A stretch of DNA of 64,000 nucleotides from Streptomyces humidus (GTDB lineage Bacteria; Actinomycetota; Actinomycetes; Streptomycetales; Streptomycetaceae), in contig NZ_BMTL01000007.1 of the NCBI RefSeq assembly GCF_014649655.1, positions 62,001-126,000 on the forward strand. Reading direction: 5' to 3'. The notes beneath the pieces are model-generated. The model did no database searches. It was not told the DNA's origin and saw only the letters and a list, made by a program, of their open reading frames with translations. Position 1 is the stretch's first letter, and every line of letters starts with the position of its first letter. Both the position numbers and the translations under genes were made by a program. Below, one piece after another: positions 32,888 to 41,698 of this stretch.

Positions 32888-33192
32888 GATCTTCCTTCGA
32901 GAGTCGATGACGAGGCGGCCATGGCCGCCACAGGGATGCGCATCGGGTCGGCCGCTGGCGGCGATCCCTGGCGGCTTGGACGCTCGCACCTCGTTCCAAG
33001 ACCAGAGCAGACGGGCGGACCAAGGTGCGGTTCAGAGCGCGGTAGACGCTGCTCATCACGATGCATTCGCGACTGACTAGCCGTCATTGCCGGTGTTCTG
33101 TAGGAACATTGACGGGTCTGCGCAATGTGCGTCCGGGGGCCTCGTCGGCCTGGACGGCTCAGGGATTTGGCCGAGCGGCGGAGGGCCGGGCA
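32888..33192. other. Divergent intergenic region, queD operon / XRE regulator
   Basis: About 305 bases between queD and the chosen regulator start. An ATG at 33061 in the regulator frame would shorten it to 173 bases. It must hold the promoters of the 13-gene operon and the regulator. I see only a partial -35-like TTGACG at 33109-33114 and no convincing -10, operator repeat or riboswitch. No PreQ1 aptamer pattern is evident to me by eye. Confidence 0.4.
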
Positions 33193-34602
33193 GTGGGCGG
33201 AGTTACCCGAGGTCGGCGTGCGGAGATCCAGCGGGAGGCATCCCGGATTCGTGCTCAATGTCAACGGGACGGGCACACCCAGGAACGGATCGTGACCATC
33301 CTCCGGACGGCGTTGCCAGAGCTGACAGCCCTGGAGGCGTGGCGCCTCGCTCTGGGATGGTCGCGGCCCCAGGCGATCCGCGAGGTCGCCGCCGTCTACC
33401 GGTCCGATGGGCTGCTGCCGCCAGGGCTGACGCCGGCCACGCTGTGCCGGTACGAGCACGGGCAGGAGGAGCCCGGAGACGAGTACCGGCTGATGATCTC
33501 GCGAGCGTATGGGGCACGTCCCGACCAGCTCGCCCTGGAGACACGCTGCCTGTGGTGCAGCACGTGCGCGTCCCCGCCCCCGCTCCACTACGGTCAGTTC
33601 CAGCGCGAGGAGACGAACACCAGTCGAAGGGGATCCATGACGACCGCCAGTGGGCTGCCTGCTATCCGCGAATCCGTGCAGTGGGCCGTCTTGGAGGCGC
33701 CGGACGGCTCCCTCGCCCTCGTTGCCCTGGCCGAGGCGGCCGTGGAGCACTACGCCCTCAACTACAGCAAGCATCCGCCGGCCGTCCTGCTGGAAGAGGT
33801 CCGCGAGACGCGCAACTTGCTCTCCACCGCGGTGGCGGGAGCGGACCGCGAGATCGCGGAGGGCCTTCGTAGGCAGGTCGGTTGGCTGTCGGCGCTTCTC
33901 GGCAACCTGGCCTATCACCTGGGCGACCGCGCCGGATCCCGCACCCATCTCACTCTGGCCGGCGCGCTCGGCGAGTCCACCCACGAGCCGGCGCTCACCG
34001 CCTGGGCCAGCGGGGCGCTGGCCATGGTCGCTACCGCACGTGAGGACTGGGAGCACGCTCGAGGACACGCCGAGTACGGACTCCAGCATGCGCCCGAAGG
34101 CCTGCGGCGCGCCCAGCTCCTGGGGTGGGCTCTGCTGCCTGCGCTTGCTGCCACAGGCCGGACCGCGGAGGCAGACGACGTCGTCTACGAGAGCGACGAG
34201 ATCATGCGCACGGGCGTTGAACTGCCCGGGCGTTTCGGATACGACCGCGCCGAGCACCGCCTTCACGTCGCCGAGGCTCACCTCACCCTCGAACGCTTCG
34301 ACCGGGCCGCCGCCGTCGCTCTTGAATCCATCGACGCCGCGCCTGCCGAGACACCAGGGTGGGTGGCCGCCACCCTCGTCCTTGCGCTTGCGGAGGCCCG
34401 CGACGCTCCGGACCAGGCAGCCACCCGCGCTCTGGGCGTACTCGATCTGATCCCGCCGCCACGGCTCCGGGCGACCGCCCGCGACCGCCTGACGCGACTG
34501 GGACGACTGCTCGATGCCTCGGCGGTCAGCTCGGCTACCGAGCTGACCGAACGCCTGCGCACCCTCCCGGCCCCGATCCGAGCCGACGGAACAGCGGCCT
34601 AG
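33193..34602 (+). CDS. XRE-family regulator with TPR-like domain
   Basis: A protein of about 469 residues. The N-terminal 120 residues contain an XRE-type HTH (LALGWSRPQAIREVAAVYRS, then TLCRYEHGQEEP), followed by CLWCSTC, a possible metal or redox site. The rest is helical with TPR-like repeats. GTG 33193 has GGAGG; ATG 33061 would add 44 poorly conserved residues. Divergent from queD, it is the likely pathway regulator of the deazapurine operon. It carries no TTA codon, unlike the regulator at 12148. Confidence 0.7.
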   Translation: MGGVTRGRRAEIQREASRIRAQCQRDGHTQERIVTILRTALPELTALEAWRLALGWSRPQAIREVAAVYRSDGLLPPGLTPATLCRYEHGQEEPGDEYRLMISRAYGARPDQLALETRCLWCSTCASPPPLHYGQFQREETNTSRRGSMTTASGLPAIRESVQWAVLEAPDGSLALVALAEAAVEHYALNYSKHPPAVLLEEVRETRNLLSTAVAGADREIAEGLRRQVGWLSALLGNLAYHLGDRAGSRTHLTLAGALGESTHEPALTAWASGALAMVATAREDWEHARGHAEYGLQHAPEGLRRAQLLGWALLPALAATGRTAEADDVVYESDEIMRTGVELPGRFGYDRAEHRLHVAEAHLTLERFDRAAAVALESIDAAPAETPGWVAATLVLALAEARDAPDQAATRALGVLDLIPPPRLRATARDRLTRLGRLLDASAVSSATELTERLRTLPAPIRADGTAA

Positions 34603-34662
34603 CCCTCCAACACGCCAGATGGGGCGCATCGGTGAGTGCGGGGCTCGGGTTGTGGACATCGG

Positions 34663-35559
34663 TCACGCCGCCCGGGTGAGCGGGTTGTTGAGGATGTCGG
34701 TGAGCGTGTCCCGGTCCAGGCGCACCACGACCGTGTGGTGGTCGGACAGGCCCTTCATGTCGATGACCTCGACCTCGCACACGGCGGGCAGGAGCTCCTT
34801 GCTGGCGTAGATCCTGTCGATGCGCGAGTCCGGCCCGTGTGTGTCGTAGGCGTCGACCGTCGGCGCGACCGCGGTGGTGTTGCCCGCGGTGGTGGCGAGG
34901 TGGCGGGCGACGTCCTGGAGGCCGGCGGTGCGCAGGGTGTCGTCCGGTCGGTCGTCCATCCGGCGCACGCCGTCCAGCCCGACGTAGGAGCGGTGCGCCC
35001 TGTGGGGCTCGTCGGGGATCTCTCCCAGGACGGGCAGGGCCGGATCCCCCGGGGTGCCGGGCACGGGGTAGCTGTTGTTGTCGCCGCCGAGCAGCGCCGG
35101 GTAGTGGACGCGCCGACCGTCGACCTTGACCCATCTGTCGTTCCACTGGGTCAGCCGCTCGGCCTCCGACAGGCGCGTGGTGGTGGAACCGTAGTTGAGG
35201 TGGTATGAGCCAACGATCAACGGGACCGCGCCAGGGGCTGTGCCAGCGAGCTGCAGGCTGCGCACGGTCGGCGGGAGCACCCACATCGGGCCGGTCTTCG
35301 GGAACTCGCCGGCGGGGGTGAAGAGGTTGGTGTCGTGGTAGAGGGCGGTGCAGCACTCGGGGCCGATCAGTCCGGCCATGCCGAGCACGGCTTCGGCCGC
35401 GTCTGCGAGCGCGTTGCCGTCGTCCTGCGCGTTCCACACCTCCTGCCGCAGGAGCAGATGCAGGTCGAGCGACGCCAACTTGTCGTGCATCCGCTGCCAC
35501 AGTGCGCGGTCGCCGCCGCCGTTGTTCTCGAAGTTGCAGATCGCCGCGTTGATGAGCAT
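34663..35559 (-). CDS. EEP-family (DNase I/exonuclease III-like) metal phosphoesterase 1
   Basis: A 298-residue endonuclease/exonuclease/phosphatase-fold protein. Catalytic signature residues are in order: ICNFENN (Asn), LRQEVW (Glu), GSYHLNY (His), LGGDNNSYP (Asp, Asn), DSRIDRIY and GLSDHHTVVV (Asp-His). It is the last gene of a ten-gene operon. With the proteins at 35586 and 37367 it shares an RIDRxY and LSDH...D..R.IL tail, so these three form one subfamily. Possible substrates are DNA, RNA, phosphoinositides or nucleotides. No signal peptide is seen, so it should act in the cytosol. Confidence 0.7.
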   Translation of the reverse strand: MLINAAICNFENNGGGDRALWQRMHDKLASLDLHLLLRQEVWNAQDDGNALADAAEAVLGMAGLIGPECCTALYHDTNLFTPAGEFPKTGPMWVLPPTVRSLQLAGTAPGAVPLIVGSYHLNYGSTTTRLSEAERLTQWNDRWVKVDGRRVHYPALLGGDNNSYPVPGTPGDPALPVLGEIPDEPHRAHRSYVGLDGVRRMDDRPDDTLRTAGLQDVARHLATTAGNTTAVAPTVDAYDTHGPDSRIDRIYASKELLPAVCEVEVIDMKGLSDHHTVVVRLDRDTLTDILNNPLTRAA

Positions 35560-35585
35560 GGAGATTTCCCCCAGAGATAGAAGTG

Positions 35586-36479
35586 TCAGCGGGCAGGCGT
35601 GAGGACCTGGCGGAGGACGTTGAGGTCGAACCGCGCGACGAGCAGGGCGTGGTCGGACACCTCCCGCACCTCGTCGGTCGCCAGGACATCGAAGGCGAGG
35701 AGGGCCGGGGCGAGATCGGGGGTGCAGTACATGCGGTCGATGCGCTGAGCCGCCCCCTGGTCGGTGCGCTTCAGACTCGCCGTCGCCGCGAGCGCGCCGG
35801 GCCGGCCGAGGGTGGTGGCGGCGTGCAGGCCGAGATCGGTGAAGACCGGATCGCCGCCGGAGAGGATCTCATCCGGCCGGGTGTCCGAGACGCGGCGGCC
35901 GTCACGCTCGATGGTGCGGTGCTGGTAGTGGACGCGGTCCGCGACTTTGTCCCAGTCCGGGAGCGCCACGGACTCCAGTGCCGTCTGGTGCGGGTAGCTG
36001 TTGGCGTCCATCCCGACGAGGGCGCTCCGGCCGTGGTCGGCGAGCGTGGTGAGCCTCCTCGCCTCGGTCGCGCGCATGTCCGGGTCGAAGTGGCACAGGT
36101 GGGCCGACGCCAGATCCAGTGACTTCGGACACCCCTTGAGGCGGACACGGGGATTGCAGATCGGCTTCCACGCCAGGTCGTGCTCGAACTCGCCGTCGAC
36201 GAGGAACAGGGCGGGATCGACCATCACGCCGACGGGGTTGCGGCTGCGCCCCTCGCGTGGCGCGGCCATAAACGGCGTGAGGCCGCCGAGCCGGTTGGCC
36301 TCGGCGTACAGGTCGGCCTTCCCCCGGTCCCACGCGCCGGTCAGCTCCTGGCGCAGCACGATGTGCGGTTCGATGTCGGCGAGGATGTCGCGGGCCAGGT
36401 CGCGGTGGTCGTCGCCTCCGCTCGGGCCGCGGCCGTTGTGCTCGATGTTCCAACAGACGACGCGCAGTTCATCGGTCAC
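35586..36479 (-). CDS. EEP-family metal phosphoesterase 2
   Basis: A 297-residue EEP protein with VVCWNIEHNG, VLRQELT, SAHLCHF, LVGMDANSYP, AQRIDRMY and EVSDHALLVARF. All positions required for the Mg-dependent mechanism are filled. It is closest to EEP 1, sharing the DxNSYP and RIDRxY segments. GTG 36479 is the start; short gaps (26 and 54 bases) separate it from its neighbours. Confidence 0.72.
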   Translation of the reverse strand: MTDELRVVCWNIEHNGRGPSGGDDHRDLARDILADIEPHIVLRQELTGAWDRGKADLYAEANRLGGLTPFMAAPREGRSRNPVGVMVDPALFLVDGEFEHDLAWKPICNPRVRLKGCPKSLDLASAHLCHFDPDMRATEARRLTTLADHGRSALVGMDANSYPHQTALESVALPDWDKVADRVHYQHRTIERDGRRVSDTRPDEILSGGDPVFTDLGLHAATTLGRPGALAATASLKRTDQGAAQRIDRMYCTPDLAPALLAFDVLATDEVREVSDHALLVARFDLNVLRQVLTPAR

Positions 36480-36533
36480 GTGTGGGTTCTCCTTGCTGAC
36501 GGTCTCGACGGTGGACGGGCGCGGCGGCGCGGT

Positions 36534-37370
36534 TCACCGGTCGGGGGTGAGAGCTGCATCCGCCTGGGGCAGTTCGAGCGTGACGATGAACGGCAGGTGG
36601 TCGCTCAGGCCCCGGGCTTCCTCGGTATCGGGGACCTCGCACCCGGTGAGGGCGGGAGCGAGGTCCGGCGCGAGGAGGATGTGATCCGAGCGGTGGTCCC
36701 ACCGCTCGGCGTCGCTCCAGTAGCCGGCCGTGCGTGGCACCGGGATGCCGAGCGCCGCGACAGGATCGATGAAGCCTGCGTGCACGAGCTTGGCCATCGC
36801 CAGGCGGTCACTGCCGCCGTAGCTGCCGTCGGCCAGTTGCGACCGGTGGCGGGAGTGCAGTTCGGCCGGAATGACTCCCCAGTCCTCCAGCTCCTCGTCG
36901 ACGACACCTTGGACGTTCAGGTCTCCGGCCAGGACGACGCGCCGGCCGGCGGCGCCGTACTCGGTCAGCCAGTCGGCTTCGCGGGAGCGGCTGCTGCCGC
37001 TGAAGGGCGCCAGGTGAGTGTTGAGTACGGTGAGTTCGCGGCCATCCACGGTGAGGTGGGCCCGCGAGACGACGTGGTGGAAGGTGCCTTCTGCGACATC
37101 CGGGTGGAACGCCGTACACCGCACGCGTGGCCATCGGTAGAGGGTGACCAGGTGACAGCTGTGACTGTTGGAGGGGGCGAACTGGGCCTGCATTCCGAGA
37201 AGGTCGGCGAAGCCGAGCATGCGGGCGTAGCCGCCCTCGTCCCACCTCTTCGCCTCCTGCAGGCACAGGACGTCCAGGTTCTGCGCCCGCAGGAACTCCG
37301 CCTGGGCGCGCCAGCGTTCACCGCCGCCGTTGAGCAGGTTGTACGTACCCAGCCGCACGGTGATGGTCAT
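36534..37370 (-). CDS. EEP-family metal phosphoesterase 3
   Basis: A 278-residue EEP protein and the most canonical of the four: LGTYNLLNGG, LCLQEAKRW, LNTHLAPFSG, LAGDLNVQG, WDHRSDHILL and GLSDHLPFIV. It lacks the extended RxIL tail of the other three and so is probably an older or separate paralogue. ATG 37370 overlaps the EEP 4 stop (ATGA). Confidence 0.75.
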   Translation of the reverse strand: MTITVRLGTYNLLNGGGERWRAQAEFLRAQNLDVLCLQEAKRWDEGGYARMLGFADLLGMQAQFAPSNSHSCHLVTLYRWPRVRCTAFHPDVAEGTFHHVVSRAHLTVDGRELTVLNTHLAPFSGSSRSREADWLTEYGAAGRRVVLAGDLNVQGVVDEELEDWGVIPAELHSRHRSQLADGSYGGSDRLAMAKLVHAGFIDPVAALGIPVPRTAGYWSDAERWDHRSDHILLAPDLAPALTGCEVPDTEEARGLSDHLPFIVTLELPQADAALTPDR

Positions 37371-38296
37371 GCCGCACCGCCGGCAGCCGCCGGCTGGTGG
37401 CCGCGGACCGACGCGGCGTGCCGGTTGTCGTGCGGCTGATACATCGCTGCAGACCGGTGCAGGATGGTGCGCATCTGCGCGAAGTCGAACTCGGCACGCA
37501 GAGGCACATGGTCGGACAGCCGGCGCAATTCAGGGCTGTCGCAGACGGTGAAGCTGGTCAGGGCTGGGCCGAGTTCCGCGCTGAGGTATCCGCGGTCGAT
37601 GCAGTACCTGGGGCCTTTCGGCCGGCCGGGGTGGTCGCGGTAGCCGGAGCTGGGGGCCAGGGCCTCGGGCTGATCGAGGTGCTCGGCGGCGTGGCGTGCC
37701 ATCTCGACGTAGCCGGCCGCCAGCAGTTCACGGTCGGGGCGCACGTCTGTGTGCCGCCGGCCGTCGTACTCGTGGGTGCGGTTGGCGACGAAGGCGTGGT
37801 CGGTGTAGTCGTCCCAGCGGATGTCCGTGCCGACGCGGTAGCTGTTCCAGTCGCCGAAGATCATGGCCAGCCAGCCGGGTTTGGCGAGAGTGGTGCACCA
37901 GCGGGACTCGGTCAGGCGGTGCTCGGGCGACCAGTAGCAGGTGTGCATGCTGACGGCGCTAATCTGCCGGGGGCTGAGGGTGCCGTCAGCGTCGCGGAGG
38001 CGGACGGCGATGTTCGCGGGAGCGTGCCAGGGTGCCCATGCCTGCGGGTATTCCTCCGTGCACACCAGCGGTCCATCGCGGCGGACGAAGATCGCGTTGT
38101 CGTTGGAGCTGCCGGGTCGCGGGACAGCGATATGGCCGTCCATGTCCAGGAGTTCTGACACCCGGGCGAGCTGGTCCGGTTGGACTTCCTGTTGGAAGAA
38201 GATGTCAGGGCGCTGCTCCTGGACCCAGCGGGCGCCCGCCTCGAGGTTGATGCCCTTCTCCAGGTTCCAGTTCAGGACGGTGATCGATTCGTTCAT
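37367..38296 (-). CDS. EEP-family metal phosphoesterase 4
   Basis: A 309-residue EEP protein with VLNWNLEKG, FFQQEVQ, SMHTCYW, IFGDWNSYR, YCIDRGYL and RLSDHVPLRAEF. It has a roughly 40-residue polar C-terminal extension after RTIL. ATG 38296 overlaps the DUF6624-like stop (ATGA); a GTG nine bases upstream is less likely. It is the first of the four EEP genes to be translated. Confidence 0.72.
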   Translation of the reverse strand: MNESITVLNWNLEKGINLEAGARWVQEQRPDIFFQQEVQPDQLARVSELLDMDGHIAVPRPGSSNDNAIFVRRDGPLVCTEEYPQAWAPWHAPANIAVRLRDADGTLSPRQISAVSMHTCYWSPEHRLTESRWCTTLAKPGWLAMIFGDWNSYRVGTDIRWDDYTDHAFVANRTHEYDGRRHTDVRPDRELLAAGYVEMARHAAEHLDQPEALAPSSGYRDHPGRPKGPRYCIDRGYLSAELGPALTSFTVCDSPELRRLSDHVPLRAEFDFAQMRTILHRSAAMYQPHDNRHAASVRGHQPAAAGGAA

Positions 38297-38910
38297 GCCG
38301 CGCACCTCTCGGGCAAGGAGAAGGGGATGGGGTCCGCTGTAGCGGTGGTCGATAAGGAGCCGAGCGGCCCGTGGCGCTCGCGGAGGTGCCGGGCCTGCTC
38401 GGCGTAGGGGGGCAGGTCAGCGCCGGCCCTTCGGGTGTCGAGCTGCGCGAGGTCGGCGATCGGGTGCGGCTGGAGTTGTCCATCAGTGCGGTACCAGTGC
38501 TGGGTGCCGTACAGCTGGGGCTGCCTGGCGTTGACGAGGCAGCGGTCGTGCAGGTGAGCCAGCTGGGCACGAGTGGCTTCACCCGCTGTTACGGCCACTT
38601 GGAGCAGTCGCAGAAGCCTCTGTTGAAAAGCCGGATCGTGGTCGCAGTGGACCGCGATACTCACGGCCGCCTGGCACGCGTTCTGGCCCACCGTCCGGCG
38701 CCCCGGCCACTGCCTGAGACTCTCCACGATGCGGTGCAGCGCCACGGCGTTGTCCTGCTGCGCCTTCTGGGTGGCCGCGAGGGCATCTGCTGCCATGCGG
38801 ACTCGTTCCGGCCCGGGCGTGCGCCACTGCTCTCTGGTGATTTCCACGCGGCTCAGCAGTTCGGCAGCGAACGCGGCGTGACTCGGGCTCGACTCGTACG
38901 GCTCGCTCAC
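38293..38910 (-). CDS. DUF6624-like protein
   Basis: A 205-residue helical protein. The stretch LVNARQPQLYGTQHWYRTDG with PIADLAQLDTRRAGADLPPY resembles the DUF6624 family; its function is unknown. I place the start at GTG 38910 because it overlaps the stop of the small upstream gene (GTGA). The frame runs open to 38982, but that part overlaps the small gene and has no ribosome site. It links the GNAT/HTH half of the operon to the EEP half. Confidence 0.6.
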   Translation of the reverse strand: MSEPYESSPSHAAFAAELLSRVEITREQWRTPGPERVRMAADALAATQKAQQDNAVALHRIVESLRQWPGRRTVGQNACQAAVSIAVHCDHDPAFQQRLLRLLQVAVTAGEATRAQLAHLHDRCLVNARQPQLYGTQHWYRTDGQLQPHPIADLAQLDTRRAGADLPPYAEQARHLRERHGPLGSLSTTATADPIPFSLPERCAA

Positions 38911-39242
38911 GGTGTCACCGGCCTGGAGGGTCCTGCCGACCAACGACCGCGCTTTGTGGAGCCAGTCTGCCCGTGGCGGCACTGAGCCCGCGCAAGCGGA
39001 GCCATGGTGGGGGATGAGGGGGTGTTGAAGCTGGCGAAGGGCCCTATGTCGCGGAAGCCCGGGGGCGGCACGCGGACCGTGAGCAGAAGACGTGTCAGCT
39101 GCAGCGACACCCGTAGCCAGAGGTCACCGCTCAGGAAGAACCGGGTCTTCACGGCACCGCCCCCTCTGGAGTGGACGGCCCCGCCGTGCCGCCGCAGTGC
39201 CCGACCCTCTTTCGGCCTGTCCGGCAGGGTCACCTTGCTCAT
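38907..39242 (-). CDS. Small basic protein of unknown function
   Basis: A 111-residue reading frame joined by four-base overlaps to both neighbours (ATGA at 39239-39242, GTGA at 38907-38910). That is the main evidence that it is real. The sequence is Arg-rich with one amphipathic Leu-rich stretch (FLSGDLWLRVSLQLTRLLL) and no domain I know. It is easy to miss because a longer frame of the next gene overlaps its end. Confidence 0.5.
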   Translation of the reverse strand: MSKVTLPDRPKEGRALRRHGGAVHSRGGGAVKTRFFLSGDLWLRVSLQLTRLLLTVRVPPPGFRDIGPFASFNTPSSPTMAPLARAQCRHGQTGSTKRGRWSAGPSRPVTP

Positions 39243-39919
39243 GAAGCGGGCTCCTTCTCCGCGGACACTGCGGGAAGTACGGGGATCTCCGTGGTGATGA
39301 AGGCGTCGAGACTGTCCGCGCGGCACGCATCTGCGGTCAGCAGGACGACCAGTCCGTCGGGCGGGCCCGCCGACCGGTGACGGTTCCACCCGCACTCGTC
39401 CACCAGATGACCGATGAGGCGCTCGCCGGCGGAATCGCGGTGGTGGCGAAGAGGGACCGTGCACGCCACCCGGGTGTAGTCACACAGGGCGGCGTAATGG
39501 CGGGCCCAGATCGTCAGGAGCCAGCCGATCCTGTAGCCGACGCCTGGGGCGGCAGCGGCGCAGGACAACGCCAGTGTCGGCTGAGCGGTGTCGGAGTCCG
39601 TCCACGGCGGCGCGGCCAGAGCGGTCCGATCGAGTTGGAGGCAGGCGACGAAGGCGTTGTCGTCGGTGTCTACAAGGACGGCCATCTCGCGCTCGTCGCG
39701 CAAGGAATCGAGTATCGGCCGGGCGCTCTCCGCGGGCAGCTCGCGCTCTCGGCGCCAAGTCATGACCTGGGCGCTGAGCACTTCGTATTCGGTACGTCCG
39801 TCCAGGTGACGGATCAGGTACGGAGGTGTGGTGGGGTGCACGGAGCTTCCGGCGGAATGAGGGCTTGGCGCAGGCCCGAGGAGGGTGCCGGGTGCGCCTA
39901 TGGAGGCGTTGTTGGTCAC
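39239..39919 (-). CDS. GNAT-like acetyltransferase-fold protein
   Basis: A 226-residue protein. Its core (AVLVDTDDNAFVACLQLDR, then VGYRIGWLLTIWARHYAAL, then VDECGWNRH) resembles the neighbouring protein at 40467-41105. Both follow a GNAT order of strands with an xxxRxGxxL-like turn, but the acetyl-CoA loop is degenerate. GTG 39919 overlaps the upstream stop. It may be a non-catalytic GNAT fold or may use another acyl donor. Confidence 0.5.
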   Translation of the reverse strand: MTNNASIGAPGTLLGPAPSPHSAGSSVHPTTPPYLIRHLDGRTEYEVLSAQVMTWRRERELPAESARPILDSLRDEREMAVLVDTDDNAFVACLQLDRTALAAPPWTDSDTAQPTLALSCAAAAPGVGYRIGWLLTIWARHYAALCDYTRVACTVPLRHHRDSAGERLIGHLVDECGWNRHRSAGPPDGLVVLLTADACRADSLDAFITTEIPVLPAVSAEKEPAS

Positions 39920-40470
39920 CGGCTGGCCCTGGGGCGCGGGGCGGCGCGGCGCGGGGTGCTGGTGAGGCCGGACGGAGCGGTGAGCGCGCCGTTGAGCAGC
40001 TCGGCGTGGGTGTAGCCGGCGCCGGGCGGGGTGTGCCAGTGCAGGTCGGTGCCGGCGGTGACTTGTGCGGCGGGGATCGTGAGGCGGGTGCCGGGCCGCA
40101 GAAGGCGTATCCCGTGACGGGCCCACGGCCCGGGGCGGACGGTGTCGGGGTCGAGGAGGATGTGCCAGCTGCCGCTGTAGGGGTCGGCGAGCACCGGCCC
40201 GTGCCCACCGGCGGCCTGTAGTAAGGCGATCAGCGGAGGTGCGAGGGTTGCCGGGAGCCGTACGGCGTCGAAGTGCTCGCCGCACCCCCAGGTACGTAGG
40301 CCGCCAGGCGGCGGTACCCACGGCGGCAAGGTGAGGGACGGGGATTCGTACGGGGAGGACGTCAAGCGCATCAATGTGTCCTTGTGGGATCGGGGCTGCA
40401 GGAGCGCAGCAGCGACAGCGCGTGGAGGTTCTCGGAGCGGGTTTGGGCGGACGAGGTGAAGCGCCGTCAT
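39916..40470 (-). CDS. Primase/polymerase-N-like small protein with TTA codon
   Basis: A 184-residue protein with GLRTWGCGEHFDAVRLPATL and GPVLADPYSGSWHILLDPDT. These resemble the small bifunctional DNA primase/polymerase N-terminal-like proteins common in Streptomyces. No catalytic triad is obvious, so enzymatic activity is doubtful. ATG 40470 overlaps the upstream stop (ATGA). A TTA codon at residue 83 (40222-40224) suggests bldA dependence. Confidence 0.45.
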   Translation of the reverse strand: MTALHLVRPNPLREPPRAVAAALLQPRSHKDTLMRLTSSPYESPSLTLPPWVPPPGGLRTWGCGEHFDAVRLPATLAPPLIALLQAAGGHGPVLADPYSGSWHILLDPDTVRPGPWARHGIRLLRPGTRLTIPAAQVTAGTDLHWHTPPGAGYTHAELLNGALTAPSGLTSTPRRAAPRPRASR

Positions 40471-41105
40471 AGCGCCTTCACCGCCGGGGGCCCGACTGCG
40501 TGCGGATCGGAGATCGCCTCTGTCAGCGCGGGTCTGGCGTGGGCGCGCAGCCGCAGACGGACGACGCGTTCACCGGTCGGACTCCGACTGGTCGGCGATC
40601 GGGTCTCCCACCCGAGGTCGCACAGGTACTTCAGTAACCACTGGGCTGCCTCATCGGCGGCTCCGGGCTGGCACGGAACATCGCACCAGATCCACATCAG
40701 CTGGCTGTTGGCCGCGTAATCGGCAAGCCACAGGGTCATCATCCGTCCGACCTGGCTCGACCCGGCCGTCACCGGGTCAAGGGAGACCAGAAGTCCCGGA
40801 TCGCGGCCGTCGGCGCCCCAGTGCCGCATATCCGGATCTCTGTGCAGGACAAGAGCGCCGACGAGGATGCCGCCCTCGTAGAACCCAAGGGCGCCGGCTT
40901 CCCGGAGAAGGGCATTGGCGCGATCGGCGGAGACGGTTATGCCCTGTCCAGCGAGCAGGTGGGCGCGGTCTGTGGCCAGGGCCGCGGCTTCAGCGCGAGC
41001 GGCGTCGGTGTTGATCGGCAGCACCTCGTATACGGGCGCCGTGGGCCTACGGCCCGTCGGAGATTGTCGCCGGTCGCCGTCATGGAAGCTGCCCTGGGCG
41101 CTCAT
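40467..41105 (-). CDS. GNAT-like acetyltransferase-fold protein with TTA codon
   Basis: A 212-residue protein, paralogous in layout to 39239-39919: GALGFYEGGILVGALVLHRD, then SQVGRMMTLWLADYAA in the position of the acetyl-CoA loop, then LLKYLCDLGWET. ATG 41105 overlaps the LuxR-like stop (ATGA). A TTA codon is in frame at residue 157 (40635-40637). The substrate is unknown. Confidence 0.5.
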   Translation of the reverse strand: MSAQGSFHDGDRRQSPTGRRPTAPVYEVLPINTDAARAEAAALATDRAHLLAGQGITVSADRANALLREAGALGFYEGGILVGALVLHRDPDMRHWGADGRDPGLLVSLDPVTAGSSQVGRMMTLWLADYAANSQLMWIWCDVPCQPGAADEAAQWLLKYLCDLGWETRSPTSRSPTGERVVRLRLRAHARPALTEAISDPHAVGPPAVKAL

Positions 41106-41593
41106 CGGGCGGGCTCCGCCGTAGCCGTTGCTTCGGTCTCGGGCTGAGTGTCCGAGGTGCCGAGAATGCCCCACGTGTGTGCCAGCCCGACCAGGTGGGT
41201 TGCGTTGCGGGCGTTCCCTTTGTCCACGGTGGCGTCGATTTCGGCGCGCACGTCGTCGGCCGGCACACCGATGGCATTCCCGATGTCGGCGTTGAGGGTG
41301 TGCTTGGCGATGGCCCGTATGACCGTCACTTCGTGCTTGGTGAACGCCGGAACCGTCCCGCTGCCGGCCGGTGGGGGAACCTCCCGGGCGGCGAGAAGGG
41401 TGTGGACGAGGACGGCGCGCGAAGATCCCGGGCAGCCCATCTTCTTGCGGGCCGCACCGAGGTGGCTGGCCACGCCATCCACGGACAGGCAGACCTGGCT
41501 GGCGATCGCCTTGTTGGACACGCCGTAGACGAGTCGCGCGGCGACGCGCCGCTGGTCAGCAGTGAGGGTCGTGGCGGGCAGGGCGGTGGTCAT
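41102..41593 (-). CDS. Tandem LuxR-type HTH regulator without receiver domain
   Basis: A 163-residue protein. Residues 8-70 are a clear LuxR/GerE HTH (LTADQRRVAARLVYGVSNKA, then LSVDGVASHLGAARKKMG). Residues 85-150 look like a second, diverged copy (FTKHEVTVIRAIAKHTLNAD, then VRAEIDATVDKGNARN). There is no receiver or ligand domain. It is the first gene of the ten-gene operon and probably its own regulator. Confidence 0.75.
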   Translation of the reverse strand: MTTALPATTLTADQRRVAARLVYGVSNKAIASQVCLSVDGVASHLGAARKKMGCPGSSRAVLVHTLLAAREVPPPAGSGTVPAFTKHEVTVIRAIAKHTLNADIGNAIGVPADDVRAEIDATVDKGNARNATHLVGLAHTWGILGTSDTQPETEATATAEPAR

Positions 41594-41698
41594 GTGGAGT
41601 CCTGGGTCGGCGATGTTGTGTGACGAACGCGGGGTGGTGGAGGTGCGCCGGCGGGGACGGCAAGCACTGTCTCCGCCGAAGCGGTAGCGGCGCCGCTT

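Noticed and set aside
34663..38296. EEP proteins as secreted DNases or sphingomyelinases
   Set aside because: None of the four has a signal peptide or membrane segment, so a cytosolic role is more likely.
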